NCBI GenBank assembly: GCA_005880795.1 | Contig: VBGP01000029.1 | Coordinates: 1 to 50,067, forward strand | Reading direction: 5' to 3' | DNA from: Chloroflexota bacterium | GTDB lineage: Bacteria; Chloroflexota; Dormibacteria; Dormibacterales; Dormibacteraceae | DNA length: 50,067 nt | Part shown: one piece after another, positions 42,794-50,067 of the stretch | How the letters are laid out: each line of letters starts with the position of its first letter | Numbering within the stretch: the first letter of the stretch is position 1 | The notes under the pieces: model-generated | What the model saw: the letters and a program-made list of their open reading frames with translations, nothing else | The model's database searches: none | What the model was told of the DNA's origin: nothing | Position numbers and translations under genes: made by a program

Positions 42794-43981
42794 CTAATAG
42801 GCGCGCGCTAGCAATTCGGAGACGTGCAGGACCTTCATAGCTGAGCCGCGTTTGCGCAGCCCTGCCTCGAGCTGCATCTGGCATCCCGGGTTGGCCACCG
42901 CCACGACGTCGGCCCGCGTTGCCGCCAGGTCGTCGAGCTTTTCCTGCAGGATGCGATTCGACATGTCCGGCTCGAGCGTGCTGTACAGACCCGCGGCGCC
43001 GCAGCAGATGTCGGCGTGCCGCATCTCGACCCAGTCCACGCCGGGTATCGCTCGGATGAGGTCGCGCGGCTGCTTCTTGATGCGCTGCGCGTGCGCGAGG
43101 TGGCACGCGTCCTGGTAGGTGACTCGCATCTTCACGTCACGTTTGGGTTCGGGCAACCCGGCTTCGGCCAGCCACTCGCTGAGGTCCTTCACGCGGTTTT
43201 TCAGCGCGGGGTAGAAGTCTTTGAGATGAGCGCCGCATCCGGCCGAGTCGACCACCAGCGCATCGAACTGGCCAGCATCGTAGATACGGCTGTTGGTCTC
43301 GCGCAGTCGTCCGGCGCCTTCGAGGTCGCCGTTGTGCGCGAACAGCGCGCCGCAGCACTGCTCGTCAGGCGGGAACCACACCTCGCACCCCGCCAGCTGC
43401 AGCAGCCTGACCGCGGCGTCATGCGACTGCGGGTACAGGATCGGCATCACACAACCGACGAGAAATGCGACGCGATGCTTTCGCGGGCCGATGGCCGGCG
43501 CGACGTTGCTTGCCGGCGGCTGAAATCGCGGCGCGAGCTTCGGCAGCATGCGGCCCGAGCGTGAGACGGACGTCAGCCGCAGCTTCTGCGCGAGGCGCGT
43601 CGCGTCGCCGGCGGCGCGCAAGCGGCCTCGATGCCCGACGAGCTGGCGCAGCGCGGCCCGGCTCGCGGCCCGCTTGATCGAGGGACGGCGTTGATCCTCG
43701 ACGTCGGCTCGTCCGGCCTCGATGATCCGGCCGTATGGCACACCCGATGGACAAACGCCCTCACAGGTGCGGCAGCCGAGACAGAGGTCGATGTGCTTCA
43801 CCTGCTCTTCGTCGAACTCCAGCGTCCCGCGCTTCCACTGAGTCATGAGGTAGATGCGGCCGCGCGGCGACTCGGTCTCGAGTCCGGTGACGCGGAAGGT
43901 TGGGCAGGCGTCGAGGCAGAGGCCACAGTGGACACAGGTGGCGAGGTCGTCATCGGACAGCCGCGAGAAGGGGGCTGTCAA
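42794..43981 (-). CDS. glcF: Glycolate oxidase iron-sulfur subunit
   Basis: This 395-aa protein has two 4Fe-4S motifs (CVHCGLCLDACPTF, CLGCRTCEGVCPSG) and two CCG domains (SAGCGAHLKDFYPAL and ADICCGAAGLYS with preceding PDEQCCGALFAHNGDL). It passes electrons from the flavin subunits to quinone during glycolate oxidation to glyoxylate. It starts with a 4-nt overlap with glcE and ends the operon. Confidence 0.93.
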   Translation of the reverse strand: MTAPFSRLSDDDLATCVHCGLCLDACPTFRVTGLETESPRGRIYLMTQWKRGTLEFDEEQVKHIDLCLGCRTCEGVCPSGVPYGRIIEAGRADVEDQRRPSIKRAASRAALRQLVGHRGRLRAAGDATRLAQKLRLTSVSRSGRMLPKLAPRFQPPASNVAPAIGPRKHRVAFLVGCVMPILYPQSHDAAVRLLQLAGCEVWFPPDEQCCGALFAHNGDLEGAGRLRETNSRIYDAGQFDALVVDSAGCGAHLKDFYPALKNRVKDLSEWLAEAGLPEPKRDVKMRVTYQDACHLAHAQRIKKQPRDLIRAIPGVDWVEMRHADICCGAAGLYSTLEPDMSNRILQEKLDDLAATRADVVAVANPGCQMQLEAGLRKRGSAMKVLHVSELLARAY

Positions 43982-45057
43982 ACGACGTACCTGCCGGGAT
44001 TCAATATGCCGTCCGGATCGAACGCCTTCTTCAGGCGTCGCATGATGTCGATCGTGGGCGGGGCTGCTCCCCAGGCGCCCACCTCGCGCATGAAGTCGTC
44101 AGGCGCTGCGAGCATGACGAGCGTTCCGCCCGCGGCCTCGGCTTTCTCGCGAATGCCGCGCACCACGCTGGAATCCGCACCGATCGCCCAGTGCGCGACA
44201 CCGACTCCGGGTGATGCCCACCATCGATCGTGTTGGGGCAGGGTCTCCACGATCCTGCGCAGCCCGGACCGGGGGATCGCGATCCTGGCCCACTTTTCGG
44301 GGCCGCTGCGCGAGTGCTTCTCCCAGACCACACTGTCGGCCTCATCCCACTCGAGCCCCGACACGACGCGGTCGACGGCCTCCGGACTGCCGAGAAATCG
44401 CGCGAGCACTCGGCCGTCGGACGAGAGTTCGACCGCCGACGGCGCAAGCGGCGTCGACAACGCCTCGTCCGCCGCCTCCCAACCGCCATCGTTCGCAACC
44501 GTCACGTCATGCAGCGGTTTCGGAAAGACCTTGAACGATGCGGCGACGATCACGCCCAGCGAGCCGAGCGCTCCGTAGTGCAGCTTCATCATGTCGTAGC
44601 CGCTTACGTTCTTGACCACCCGGCCGCCGCCGCTTGCCAGCTTGCCGTCGGGCATCGCGACCCGGATGCCGATCAGGAAGTCGCGTGGTGATCCGTAACG
44701 AAACCGCAGCGGGCCGGTCCATCCAGTCGCGAGCAGCCCGCCGATCGTGTGGCCGGGCGAGTGGAATGGATCGAGCGGAAGAAACTGGCCCGCCTTCGCA
44801 AGATGCGCCTGCAGCGCATCCAGCGCGATCCCGGCCTCGACGCTGACCACCATGTCGGACTGCGAGTGCTCGATCACCCGGTCGAGGTGGGTGGTGTGCA
44901 GGAGCACATCCGCACGCTCGACCGGATTGCCCATCCCGCTTGCCCTGCCGCCACCGACCGGGATCACCGCCAGCTTTGCGTCGGCCGCTTCATGCAGGTG
45001 GCGCGCCAGCTCCTCAGCTGTGGCCGGCTTCTCGACCGCGGGTTTCGTCACCACCAT
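43978..45057 (-). CDS. glcE: Glycolate oxidase FAD-binding subunit E
   Basis: This 359-aa FAD-linked subunit has KLAVIPVGGGRASGMGNPVE, GHTIGGLLATGWTGPLRFRY and SGGGRVVKNVSGYDMMKLHY, then a C-terminal half ending in FDPDGILNPGRYVV. ATG 45057 overlaps glcD by 10 nt with GAGG in good position; the long upstream frame antisense to glcD is a shadow. It lacks the full C-terminal domain of GlcD, as is usual for GlcE. Confidence 0.92.
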   Translation of the reverse strand: MVVTKPAVEKPATAEELARHLHEAADAKLAVIPVGGGRASGMGNPVERADVLLHTTHLDRVIEHSQSDMVVSVEAGIALDALQAHLAKAGQFLPLDPFHSPGHTIGGLLATGWTGPLRFRYGSPRDFLIGIRVAMPDGKLASGGGRVVKNVSGYDMMKLHYGALGSLGVIVAASFKVFPKPLHDVTVANDGGWEAADEALSTPLAPSAVELSSDGRVLARFLGSPEAVDRVVSGLEWDEADSVVWEKHSRSGPEKWARIAIPRSGLRRIVETLPQHDRWWASPGVGVAHWAIGADSSVVRGIREKAEAAGGTLVMLAAPDDFMREVGAWGAAPPTIDIMRRLKKAFDPDGILNPGRYVV

Positions 45058-46487
45058 TTCGCCTCGATGGCGAGCCCGGTGCGGCCCGCGAGGTGGACCG
45101 GCTTTCGCGAAGGGTCGGGGAAGATCTTGCCCGGGTTGAGGATGCCGGCCGCGTCGAAGACGTCCTTGACCCGATGCATTGCATCCAGGTCGTCCTCGCT
45201 GTAGATCCAAGGCATGAAGGCGCTCTTTTCCAGGCCGATCCCGTGTTCGCCTGACAGCGCGCCGCCCAGCTCGACGACCGCGCGAAGCATCTCCTCGCCT
45301 GCGGCTTCGACCTGGTGCAGCACGTCGCGATCGCGGAGGTCGAAAAGGATGTTGGGGTGCAGGTTGCCGTCGCCCGCGTGAAACACGTTCGCCACGGGCA
45401 GCTTGTAGTGCTCGCCAATCTCGCCCACTGCCGAGAGCACCTGCGGCAATCGCGACCGGGGCACCACGCCGTCGTGCAGGTAGTAGTTCGGCTTGATGCG
45501 GCCCAGCGCGCCGATCGCGCCCTTGCGGCCCGCCCAAAGCAGCTCGCGCTCGGCGGGGGTCTGCGCTTCGCGCATGGCATAGCCGTGGTTGTCGGCCAGG
45601 ATCTTGCTGATCGCGGCGGTCAGCTCGCGGGTCGACTCGGCGATGCCGTCGACCTCGACCAGCAGGACAGCGCCCGCGTCGGTCGGATAGCCCGCGTGGT
45701 AGTGGGCCTCGACAGCGCCGACCGTGACGTTGTCCATCATCTCCAGGGCAGCCGGCACGATCCCGTGGCCGATGACGGCGGACACGGCCTGGCTGGCCGA
45801 CTCGATGCTCGGGAAAGCCGCCAGCAGGGTCGCGATGCTGGGCGGGATGCGAAGCAGTCGGACCTTGATCTTCGTGATGGCGCAGAGCGTGCCTTCGGAG
45901 CCGACGAGCACCCCGCACAGGTCGAGGCCGACGTGGTCCGGTGCGTCGCCGCTGACCCAGTGCACGCTGCCGTCGGCCAGCACCACCTCCATGCCCAGCA
46001 CGTGGTTGGTCGTCACACCGTAGTAGAGGCAGTGCGGCCCGCCGGAGTTTTCGGCCGCGTTGCCTCCGATGGTGCAGGCCTTCTGGCTCGAAGGGTCGGG
46101 CGCATAGAACAGCCCGTGCTGCGCCGCAACCAGGGACAGCTCCTGGTTGACCACGCCAGGCTCGACCAGGGCGGTCATGGCGACCTGGTCGATCTCCAGA
46201 ATGCGGCGCATGCGGGTGACCTGCAGCGCGATTCCGCCGCGGATGGTCACCGCGCCGCCGGACAGGCCAGTGCCGGCTCCGCGCGGCACGACCGGGATGT
46301 GGTGTCGGGCCGCGACCTTGATCACCGCCGACACATGCTCGGTCGACGATGCGAGGACGACCGCGTCAGGCATGGCTCCCTCGATCGAGCCGTCGCGCTC
46401 GAAGATGCGCAGGTCGTTGGGCGCATCGATCACCGACTCCCGCCCGACGATGCGGCGCAGCTCTTCGATCACGGACTTGGGGAGCAT
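45048..46487 (-). CDS. glcD: Glycolate oxidase subunit D (FAD-linked)
   Basis: This 479-aa flavoprotein has PVVPRGAGTGLSGGAVTIRG (FAD PP-loop), DPSSQKACTIGGNAAENSGG, VFHAGDGNLHPNILFDLRDR and SGEHGIGLEKSAFMPWIYSE, the full VAO-type layout. It carries out glycolate (or D-lactate) oxidation with GlcE and GlcF. It begins overlapping the stop of a 112-aa unknown gene by 1 nt. D-lactate oxidation is an alternative substrate. Confidence 0.92.
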   Translation of the reverse strand: MLPKSVIEELRRIVGRESVIDAPNDLRIFERDGSIEGAMPDAVVLASSTEHVSAVIKVAARHHIPVVPRGAGTGLSGGAVTIRGGIALQVTRMRRILEIDQVAMTALVEPGVVNQELSLVAAQHGLFYAPDPSSQKACTIGGNAAENSGGPHCLYYGVTTNHVLGMEVVLADGSVHWVSGDAPDHVGLDLCGVLVGSEGTLCAITKIKVRLLRIPPSIATLLAAFPSIESASQAVSAVIGHGIVPAALEMMDNVTVGAVEAHYHAGYPTDAGAVLLVEVDGIAESTRELTAAISKILADNHGYAMREAQTPAERELLWAGRKGAIGALGRIKPNYYLHDGVVPRSRLPQVLSAVGEIGEHYKLPVANVFHAGDGNLHPNILFDLRDRDVLHQVEAAGEEMLRAVVELGGALSGEHGIGLEKSAFMPWIYSEDDLDAMHRVKDVFDAAGILNPGKIFPDPSRKPVHLAGRTGLAIEAKWW

Positions 46488-46825
46488 CAGGCGATCGGCG
46501 CCTCGAGCTCGGGATTGCGCTCGAAGGCCTCGAAGCGACGCGTCATCGCGCCGGGAAAGCCAGCTGCTTCGGTCGCTTTTGCTCCGACGATGAGGAGATC
46601 AAGCCAGGGCGCGCATTCTTCGTCGGACGGCATTCGGTCCGCGCGCTCGAAGATCGCCTCCTGGATGCGGCTGTGCGGTGACACCTGGATCGTGTACCAG
46701 ACGGATAGCCCATCTGATGTGACCACATGGTGTGACTCGTCCACCTTGCGATTGATGGGAAGTCGCATCGGCCTCGCTTCGGCCGCGGCGCGGAGTCGGG
46801 CCGCCTCGCCCTCGATGTCGGTCAC
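46487..46825 (-). CDS. Unknown 112-aa protein, first gene of glycolate oxidase operon
   Basis: This is not a recognised family. Starting at GTG 46825: TDIEGEAARLRAAAEARPMR, then VDESHHVVTSDGLSVWYTIQ and a helical end. No Cys motif or membrane segment. The start is set by TAAGCT exactly 7 nt upstream on the minus strand; an alternative ATT at 46855 would extend it by ten residues into the divergent gene. The stop touches the glcD ATG, so it is co-translated with the oxidase and may be a partner. Confidence 0.6.
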   Translation of the reverse strand: MTDIEGEAARLRAAAEARPMRLPINRKVDESHHVVTSDGLSVWYTIQVSPHSRIQEAIFERADRMPSDEECAPWLDLLIVGAKATEAAGFPGAMTRRFEAFERNPELEAPIA

Positions 46826-46832
46826 GAAGTCC

Positions 46833-46842
46833 AGCTTAAACT
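46833..46842. promoter_or_regulatory. Bidirectional -10 element between two divergent leaderless genes
   Basis: The 10-bp AGCTTAAACT contains TAAACT (plus, 46837-46842) and TAAGCT (minus, 46838-46833), overlapping by 2 bp. Each ends 7 nt before a GTG: 46850 on the plus strand and 46825 on the minus strand. The intergenic space is only 24 bp and nearly symmetric, so one element could serve both genes. Confidence 0.6.
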
Positions 46843-46849
46843 CGAACTC

Positions 46850-47836
46850 GTGAATGGCCGGGGTCGCGTGGAGGCTGCGCTCGCCATGGACGTGGCCGAC
46901 CGGCCGCCCGTCGGCGCGTGGGGCCATACGTATCACGAGGAGTGGTCGCCCGAGGCGCTGGCCGCGATCACGGTGGAGCGGGCCCGGCGACTCGGCTGGG
47001 ACTTCGTCAAGTTCCAACCGCGCGCGAGCTGTTTCGCGGAGGCGTTCGGATCGGTCTATCACCCATCGGGCCACCGCCTTCGCGCGCCGATCCTGATCCA
47101 GCCCGCGGTGCCGGACCTGGAGGCTTGGACGTCGGTAAAGATGGTCAATCCCAAAGCCCTCGACGACCAGGTCGAGTCGATCGCGATGGTCGTACGGGAG
47201 CTGGGAGACGAGGTTCCCGTGATCCAGACGGTGTTCAGCCCGATCACGGTCGGCGGTTACCTCGTCGGCAAGTCGCAGTCGCGCGTCGTACGAGAGCTGC
47301 GGAAGCATCCCGAGACGGTTGGACCCGCGCTGGACCGGATCGCGGTGGGCCTGCTCGATTTCAGCTGCCGCTCGGTCGAGGCCGGAGCCGCGGGAATCTT
47401 TTACGCGATCTCGGGCTACGCCGGTCGCAACGTCATGCGTGAGGACATTTACCGCGACCTCGTCCTGCCCTATGACCTGGCGGTGCTGGAGGCGCTGCCG
47501 AAAAAGTCGTGGTTCAATGTGCTCCACCTGTGCGGGTCGAATCTCAACTTCGGGCTGGCGCGCGACCTGCCATCTCATGTCGTGAGCTGGTCGATCCACA
47601 ACCAGGGCAATCCGTCCCTTGCCGAAGGGCGTGACATCGCCGGTCGGGCCGTGATGGGCGGGCTGAGCCAGCGCGCAACGCTCGTCTACGGGCCGCCGCC
47701 GAAAATCGAGGAGGAGGCGCGCCGTGCGGTGGAAGAAACCGGCGGTCGCGGCTTGCTGCTGGCGCCCGGCTGCTCGGTTCCCCCGCGCGTGCGGGAAACC
47801 AATCTGGCGGCGATGGTCACGGCGGTCGCCGCATGA
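46850..47836 (+). CDS. Uroporphyrinogen-decarboxylase-like protein
   Basis: This 328-aa protein of the UroD/MtaA superfamily has VKFQPRASCFAEAFGSVYHP, VIQTVFSPITVGGYLVGKSQ, NVLHLCGSNLNFGLARDLPS and LLLAPGCSVPPRVRETN. It lacks the UroD substrate loop (F.RQAGR), and its HLCG and APGC motifs resemble methyltransferase-type members that bind a metal. GTG 46850 follows TAAACT by 7 nt. It is coupled (ATGA) to a VOC protein gene. True role unknown; not heme synthesis. Confidence 0.8.
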   Translation: MNGRGRVEAALAMDVADRPPVGAWGHTYHEEWSPEALAAITVERARRLGWDFVKFQPRASCFAEAFGSVYHPSGHRLRAPILIQPAVPDLEAWTSVKMVNPKALDDQVESIAMVVRELGDEVPVIQTVFSPITVGGYLVGKSQSRVVRELRKHPETVGPALDRIAVGLLDFSCRSVEAGAAGIFYAISGYAGRNVMREDIYRDLVLPYDLAVLEALPKKSWFNVLHLCGSNLNFGLARDLPSHVVSWSIHNQGNPSLAEGRDIAGRAVMGGLSQRATLVYGPPPKIEEEARRAVEETGGRGLLLAPGCSVPPRVRETNLAAMVTAVAA

Positions 47837-48231
47837 GCCGCGTGGAGGGGCTCGCGGAGATCGTGCTCTGGGTCGCCGACATGGAGGCGGCGCTCCAGTT
47901 CTATCGCGACCAGTTCGGGCTCGAGATCATGTCGCCGCCCACGATGCCGAACAAGTTCCTGATGGTCGCCAAGCCAGGCGGTATCCCAGAGATGATCGTG
48001 CTGGTCCCCCATCCCCATCCAACCGACTATTTCCCGCGACACAAGGAAAAGCGGGTCCTGCACCACCTTGCGTTCCGGGTCGACCGCCGCTCGTACGACG
48101 AGCTGGAGACACGCTTCATCGAAGCCGGGGTCGAGGTGCGACACGGCGTACACCCGGTGCTGAAGGGTGTGCGCACCTTTTATATCGACGACCCCGACGG
48201 TAACGAGGTCGAGGTGATCGGCCCGGTCTGA
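47833..48231 (+). CDS. VOC-superfamily (glyoxalase/dioxygenase) protein
   Basis: This 132-aa single VOC module has GLAEIVLWVADMEAALQFYR, HHLAFRVDRRSYDELETRF and FYIDDPDGNEVEVIGPV. It has metal-ligand candidates His (HLAF) and Glu (EVEVI). ATG overlaps the UroD-like stop by 4 nt, so the two are co-expressed. Enzyme type cannot be read from sequence. Confidence 0.85.
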   Translation: MSRVEGLAEIVLWVADMEAALQFYRDQFGLEIMSPPTMPNKFLMVAKPGGIPEMIVLVPHPHPTDYFPRHKEKRVLHHLAFRVDRRSYDELETRFIEAGVEVRHGVHPVLKGVRTFYIDDPDGNEVEVIGPV

Positions 48232-48286
48232 TCCCTCCGGGGATACGCCTGTCCGGCCAAGCGGTTGACGCGGCCTTCAAGCTCGC

Positions 48287-48314
48287 TTGACAAATGTTCA
48301 GCGCGGACCACAAT
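48287..48314 (+). promoter_or_regulatory. Sigma-70-type promoter before the low-GC gene
   Basis: A perfect TTGACA (48287-48292), 16-nt spacer and CACAAT (48309-48314). It lies at the left end of a stretch whose G+C is visibly lower than its surroundings and would drive the 22-codon ORF and the membrane protein. Confidence 0.55.
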
Positions 48315-48366
48315 AGCCGCACTCGCTAGGCAGTCCTTTCGCCTTTTGGAGATGGAGGGTTAGGCG

Positions 48367-48435
48367 ATGTCCATTGCCGCCCGGGATTCACGTGACGATG
48401 CGCACTACCGAGATGAAAGTGTCGTGGTTACCTGA
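48367..48435 (+). CDS. Possible 22-aa leader ORF
   Basis: ATG 48367 is preceded by GGAGGG 8 nt upstream and reads SIAARDSRDDAHYRDESVVV then T and stop. It is acidic and basic mixed, 48 nt upstream of the membrane protein start. It could be a leader peptide; low confidence. Confidence 0.3.
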   Translation: MSIAARDSRDDAHYRDESVVVT

Positions 48436-48483
48436 CCAACTCCCTCAGATCGCGCCATGGATTGATATTCAGGAGGACTTGAT

Positions 48484-48936
48484 ATGCGACGCCTGAGTCT
48501 TGGCAACTCTTCCGCATTGTCGGCGGTGGGGGCAGTATTCATATTTCTCCTAGTTCTGGGCGGCGTAACGCTCCTGTTCTGGTTTTTTAACTGGGGTTGG
48601 AACATCTACGGAGTCGTCGCCGGTGTAATGTTTGGACTCCTGATCGGTTTCGTCGTGATTAGAGCCGTCCCTATCAAGCTTCAGGCAGTCGGTTTTGGCG
48701 CCGTTACCGGAATCACGATCGACGGGATTGCTTCGGCCCTTAAGCCTGATACTGCCTCAACATTTCTCACCTCGATAGCTGGTGGGGTCGGTGCGTCGAG
48801 CAGCGCGGTAAATGTTGCCCTCCATCAAACAGGACTCCCCGAGATATCGACAGCCCCTTTGAACTTTGGCCTGTGGGCCTTCGCAATAACCCTTGGGTTA
48901 GTGATGGCTGTGGGAGTAACGCAGAATCCGAAATAG
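48484..48936 (+). CDS. Low-GC multi-pass membrane protein, unknown
   Basis: This 150-aa protein has about four hydrophobic segments: ALSAVGAVFIFLLVLGGVTL, YGVVAGVMFGLLIGFVVIRA, AVGFGAVTGITIDGIA and FGLWAFAITLGLVMAVGVT. No family recognised. The start has AGGAGG at good spacing. Two sampled 60-nt lines within it are 48-50% G+C against about 65% in a neighbouring line, so it is probably acquired. It sits directly before the truncated DUF2156 gene. Confidence 0.7.
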   Translation: MRRLSLGNSSALSAVGAVFIFLLVLGGVTLLFWFFNWGWNIYGVVAGVMFGLLIGFVVIRAVPIKLQAVGFGAVTGITIDGIASALKPDTASTFLTSIAGGVGASSSAVNVALHQTGLPEISTAPLNFGLWAFAITLGLVMAVGVTQNPK

Positions 48937-49007
48937 AGTGCTCTTGGCCGGGGGAGACCTGTGGCCCATCCCATCTCCACGCTCGCCGAGGGCCCGACAT
49001 AGTGCCA

Positions 49008-49433
49008 ATGCGCAGGGCGTGGACGCTTGACCTCATGCGACGGAGTCCCGACGGCCGCTACGGGGTCATCGAGGCCCTGATCGTCCGGTCGATCGAGGAG
49101 GCGCGGTCGCGCGGCATCACCGAGGTGAGCCTCGGGATGACGCCGCGAATCATCACGTCACCCGATGCGGCGCATGGATTCGAGAGCGCCTGGCGCGCGA
49201 TGTACTGGGGCCTCGACCGGTTTCAGCGCAGCCGCACGCTCCACCGCTTCAAGGAAAAGTTCGGGCCCCGCTGGGAGGACCGGTTCCTGGTCGTTCCGAG
49301 CATGTCGATCCTCCCCGAGGTGATGGTCGCGTTGGTGCGAGCGCACGTCCCGCCGCTTTCGGTCACCGCGACCTGGCTCCGCTCCCGGCTGTCGCCGCGG
49401 CGACCAGAAGCCGGTCGCCGGGCTCTGGCCTAG
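49008..49433 (+). pseudogene. C-terminal remnant of a DUF2156 (MprF-type lysyltransferase-like) protein
   Basis: The 141 residues RRAWTLDLMRRSPDGRYGVI, EVSLGMTPRII, HRFKEKFGPRWEDRFLVVPS match the end of the DUF2156 domain of phosphatidylglycerol lysyltransferase-type proteins, which are usually about twice as long. The N-terminal half is missing and is replaced upstream by the low-GC membrane gene. The frame is open back to 48873 but that part is unlike the family. The remnant overlaps DoxX by 4 nt convergently. Confidence 0.65.
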
Positions 49434-49948
49434 GTGACCTGGGGCTTGCTCTCGACGACCGGTTCGGGCGCGCGGGTAAGGAGCGCGACCGCGACTCCCG
49501 CGACCACGAGGATCGTCACGACGATGACCGAAACCGGCTCCGGGAAACGGATTCCAAGCGCGGCGTCGAGCGAGTAGGCGCCCGGCCCGGTCAGGGCGAG
49601 AGCGGCAACGCTGGCGAGGATCGCGAGGTTGAACTCGTAGCCCCCTTTGGTAACGAAGAAGCCCTTAGGGAGGTGGACGATGACCATCGCCACAAGCATC
49701 GAGCCCGCGATGGCGGCGCTTGGGAGAGGGGAGAGGAGGCCGAGCGCAAGCCCAATCCCGCCGAGGAGCTCGGCGAGGGCGGACATCCAGGCCCACGGCG
49801 TTGCGGGGCGGATGCGCATGCGGTTCATGGCGCCGGTCCATCCCGTCATGCCCGGACCGCCGAACCATCCGAAGACCTTCTGCGCGCCGTGCGCGGCGAG
49901 CGTCAGGCCGATGACGAGGCGAAGAATCAACAACCCCAAAGCAACCAT
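49430..49948 (-). CDS. DoxX-family membrane protein
   Basis: This 172-aa four-helix protein has LRLVIGLTLAAHGAQKVFGW, GPGMTGWTGAMNRMRI and WMSALAELLGGIGLALGLLS, the DoxX pattern. ATG 49948 is chosen because a near-perfect AGGAGGTGA precedes it; an upstream extension lacks support. DoxX proteins take part in thiosulfate or oxidative-stress linked redox in some bacteria. Role here not assigned. Confidence 0.87.
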   Translation of the reverse strand: MVALGLLILRLVIGLTLAAHGAQKVFGWFGGPGMTGWTGAMNRMRIRPATPWAWMSALAELLGGIGLALGLLSPLPSAAIAGSMLVAMVIVHLPKGFFVTKGGYEFNLAILASVAALALTGPGAYSLDAALGIRFPEPVSVIVVTILVVAGVAVALLTRAPEPVVESKPQVT

Positions 49949-50067
49949 TGCGAACTCACCTCCTGATCCGACCACAAGTCTAGATGCATGGAAATTCCAC
50001 GTAATCACGAGGCCTAAACGTGGTGGCCCGGCGGGCGTCCGGATCGGTGTCGATAGACTCAGCCGTC

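Noticed and set aside
43978-45918. A 646-codon minus-strand frame covering glcE and part of glcD
   Set aside because: Only the part from ATG 45057 is GlcE; the remainder is an out-of-frame, Arg/Gly/Ala-rich reading of glcD in the same direction.
48239-48966. Possible direct repeat flanking the low-GC segment (GGGG..CCTGT..GGCC)
   Set aside because: Matches only after gaps; too weak to call a target-site duplication.
49725-49745. A third partial copy of the 91-bp repeat (GGGAGAGGGGAGAGG)
   Set aside because: Only a short purine-rich match within DoxX coding sequence; hairpins and ends are absent.
1-50067. tRNA, rRNA or phage/integrase genes
   Set aside because: I looked for GGTTCGA-type T-loops with flanking stems and for integrase motifs and found none outside coding sequence.

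Overview
This window is high-GC (roughly two thirds G+C by eye), gene-dense bacterial chromosome with many 1-11 nt gene overlaps. The gene mix is fatty-acyl-CoA enzymes, a K+-independent-type membrane pyrophosphatase, glycolate oxidase GlcDEF, a leucine-type operon, an ECF sigma factor paired with a YCII/DGPF protein, DUF2089/DUF4097, and FHA plus PP2C. There are many probable leaderless starts (a TANNNT-like -10 element 6-10 nt before ATG/GTG). This fits a Terrabacteria-type soil organism, for example Chloroflexota/Dormibacterota or a deep Actinomycetota. No rRNA, tRNA, phage or CRISPR is seen, so the taxonomy is inference.

Layout. 1-0.9 kb: a damaged Hint-domain lipoprotein gene (-). 0.95-5.5 kb: MoxR ATPase, DUF58 protein and TgpA-like transglutaminase, a classic trio. 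5.5-9.2 kb: two MaoC-like hot-dog proteins, acyl-CoA dehydrogenase, SDR and crotonase, a fatty-acyl/beta-oxidation operon. 9.2-10.8 kb: YCII protein plus ECF sigma factor. 10.8-12.3 kb (-): alpha/beta hydrolase and CinA-like protein. 12.4-16.8 kb: acylphosphatase, H+-PPase, an unknown 109-aa protein and acyl-CoA synthetase. 16.8-24.1 kb: PPOX protein (-), benzoate-CoA-ligase-like enzyme, LeuB-, LeuC-, LeuD- and LeuA-like enzymes and an orphan E1-alpha. 24.2-30.4 kb: a Pro/Ala-rich protein with a duplicated C-terminal domain, MFS, 61-aa protein, DUF2089 and DUF4097 (-), then MFS and a phosphoesterase (+). 30.4-35.1 kb: double GNAT, DnaJ-like, fused aminopropyltransferase, GNAT (-) and hot-dog thioesterase (-). 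35.1-40.3 kb: a terminator-capped structured locus (-), LOG-like protein, a 29-codon miniprotein, GalT, short GalK and a GH2-like protein with both catalytic acids replaced. 40.3-42.8 kb: FHA membrane protein, PP2C phosphatase and an intrinsic terminator. 42.8-46.8 kb (-): unknown protein then GlcD-GlcE-GlcF. 46.85-48.2 kb: UroD-like protein and VOC protein. 48.2-50 kb: a lower-GC membrane-protein gene beside a truncated DUF2156 gene, then DoxX (-).

The most notable signals are a 24-bp divergent promoter with two overlapping mirror-image -10 elements, each 7 nt from a GTG (46826-46849); a recurrent leaderless start architecture; a 91-bp hairpin repeat in two inverted copies, one of which rewrites the end of one gene and supplies the ribosome-binding site and start codon of the next; a catalytically dead GH2 paralogue in a galactose cluster; a miniprotein coupled to galT; and a small minus-strand transcription unit with a perfect Shine-Dalgarno and a strong terminator. 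All assignments are by eye from sequence; no database search was run.
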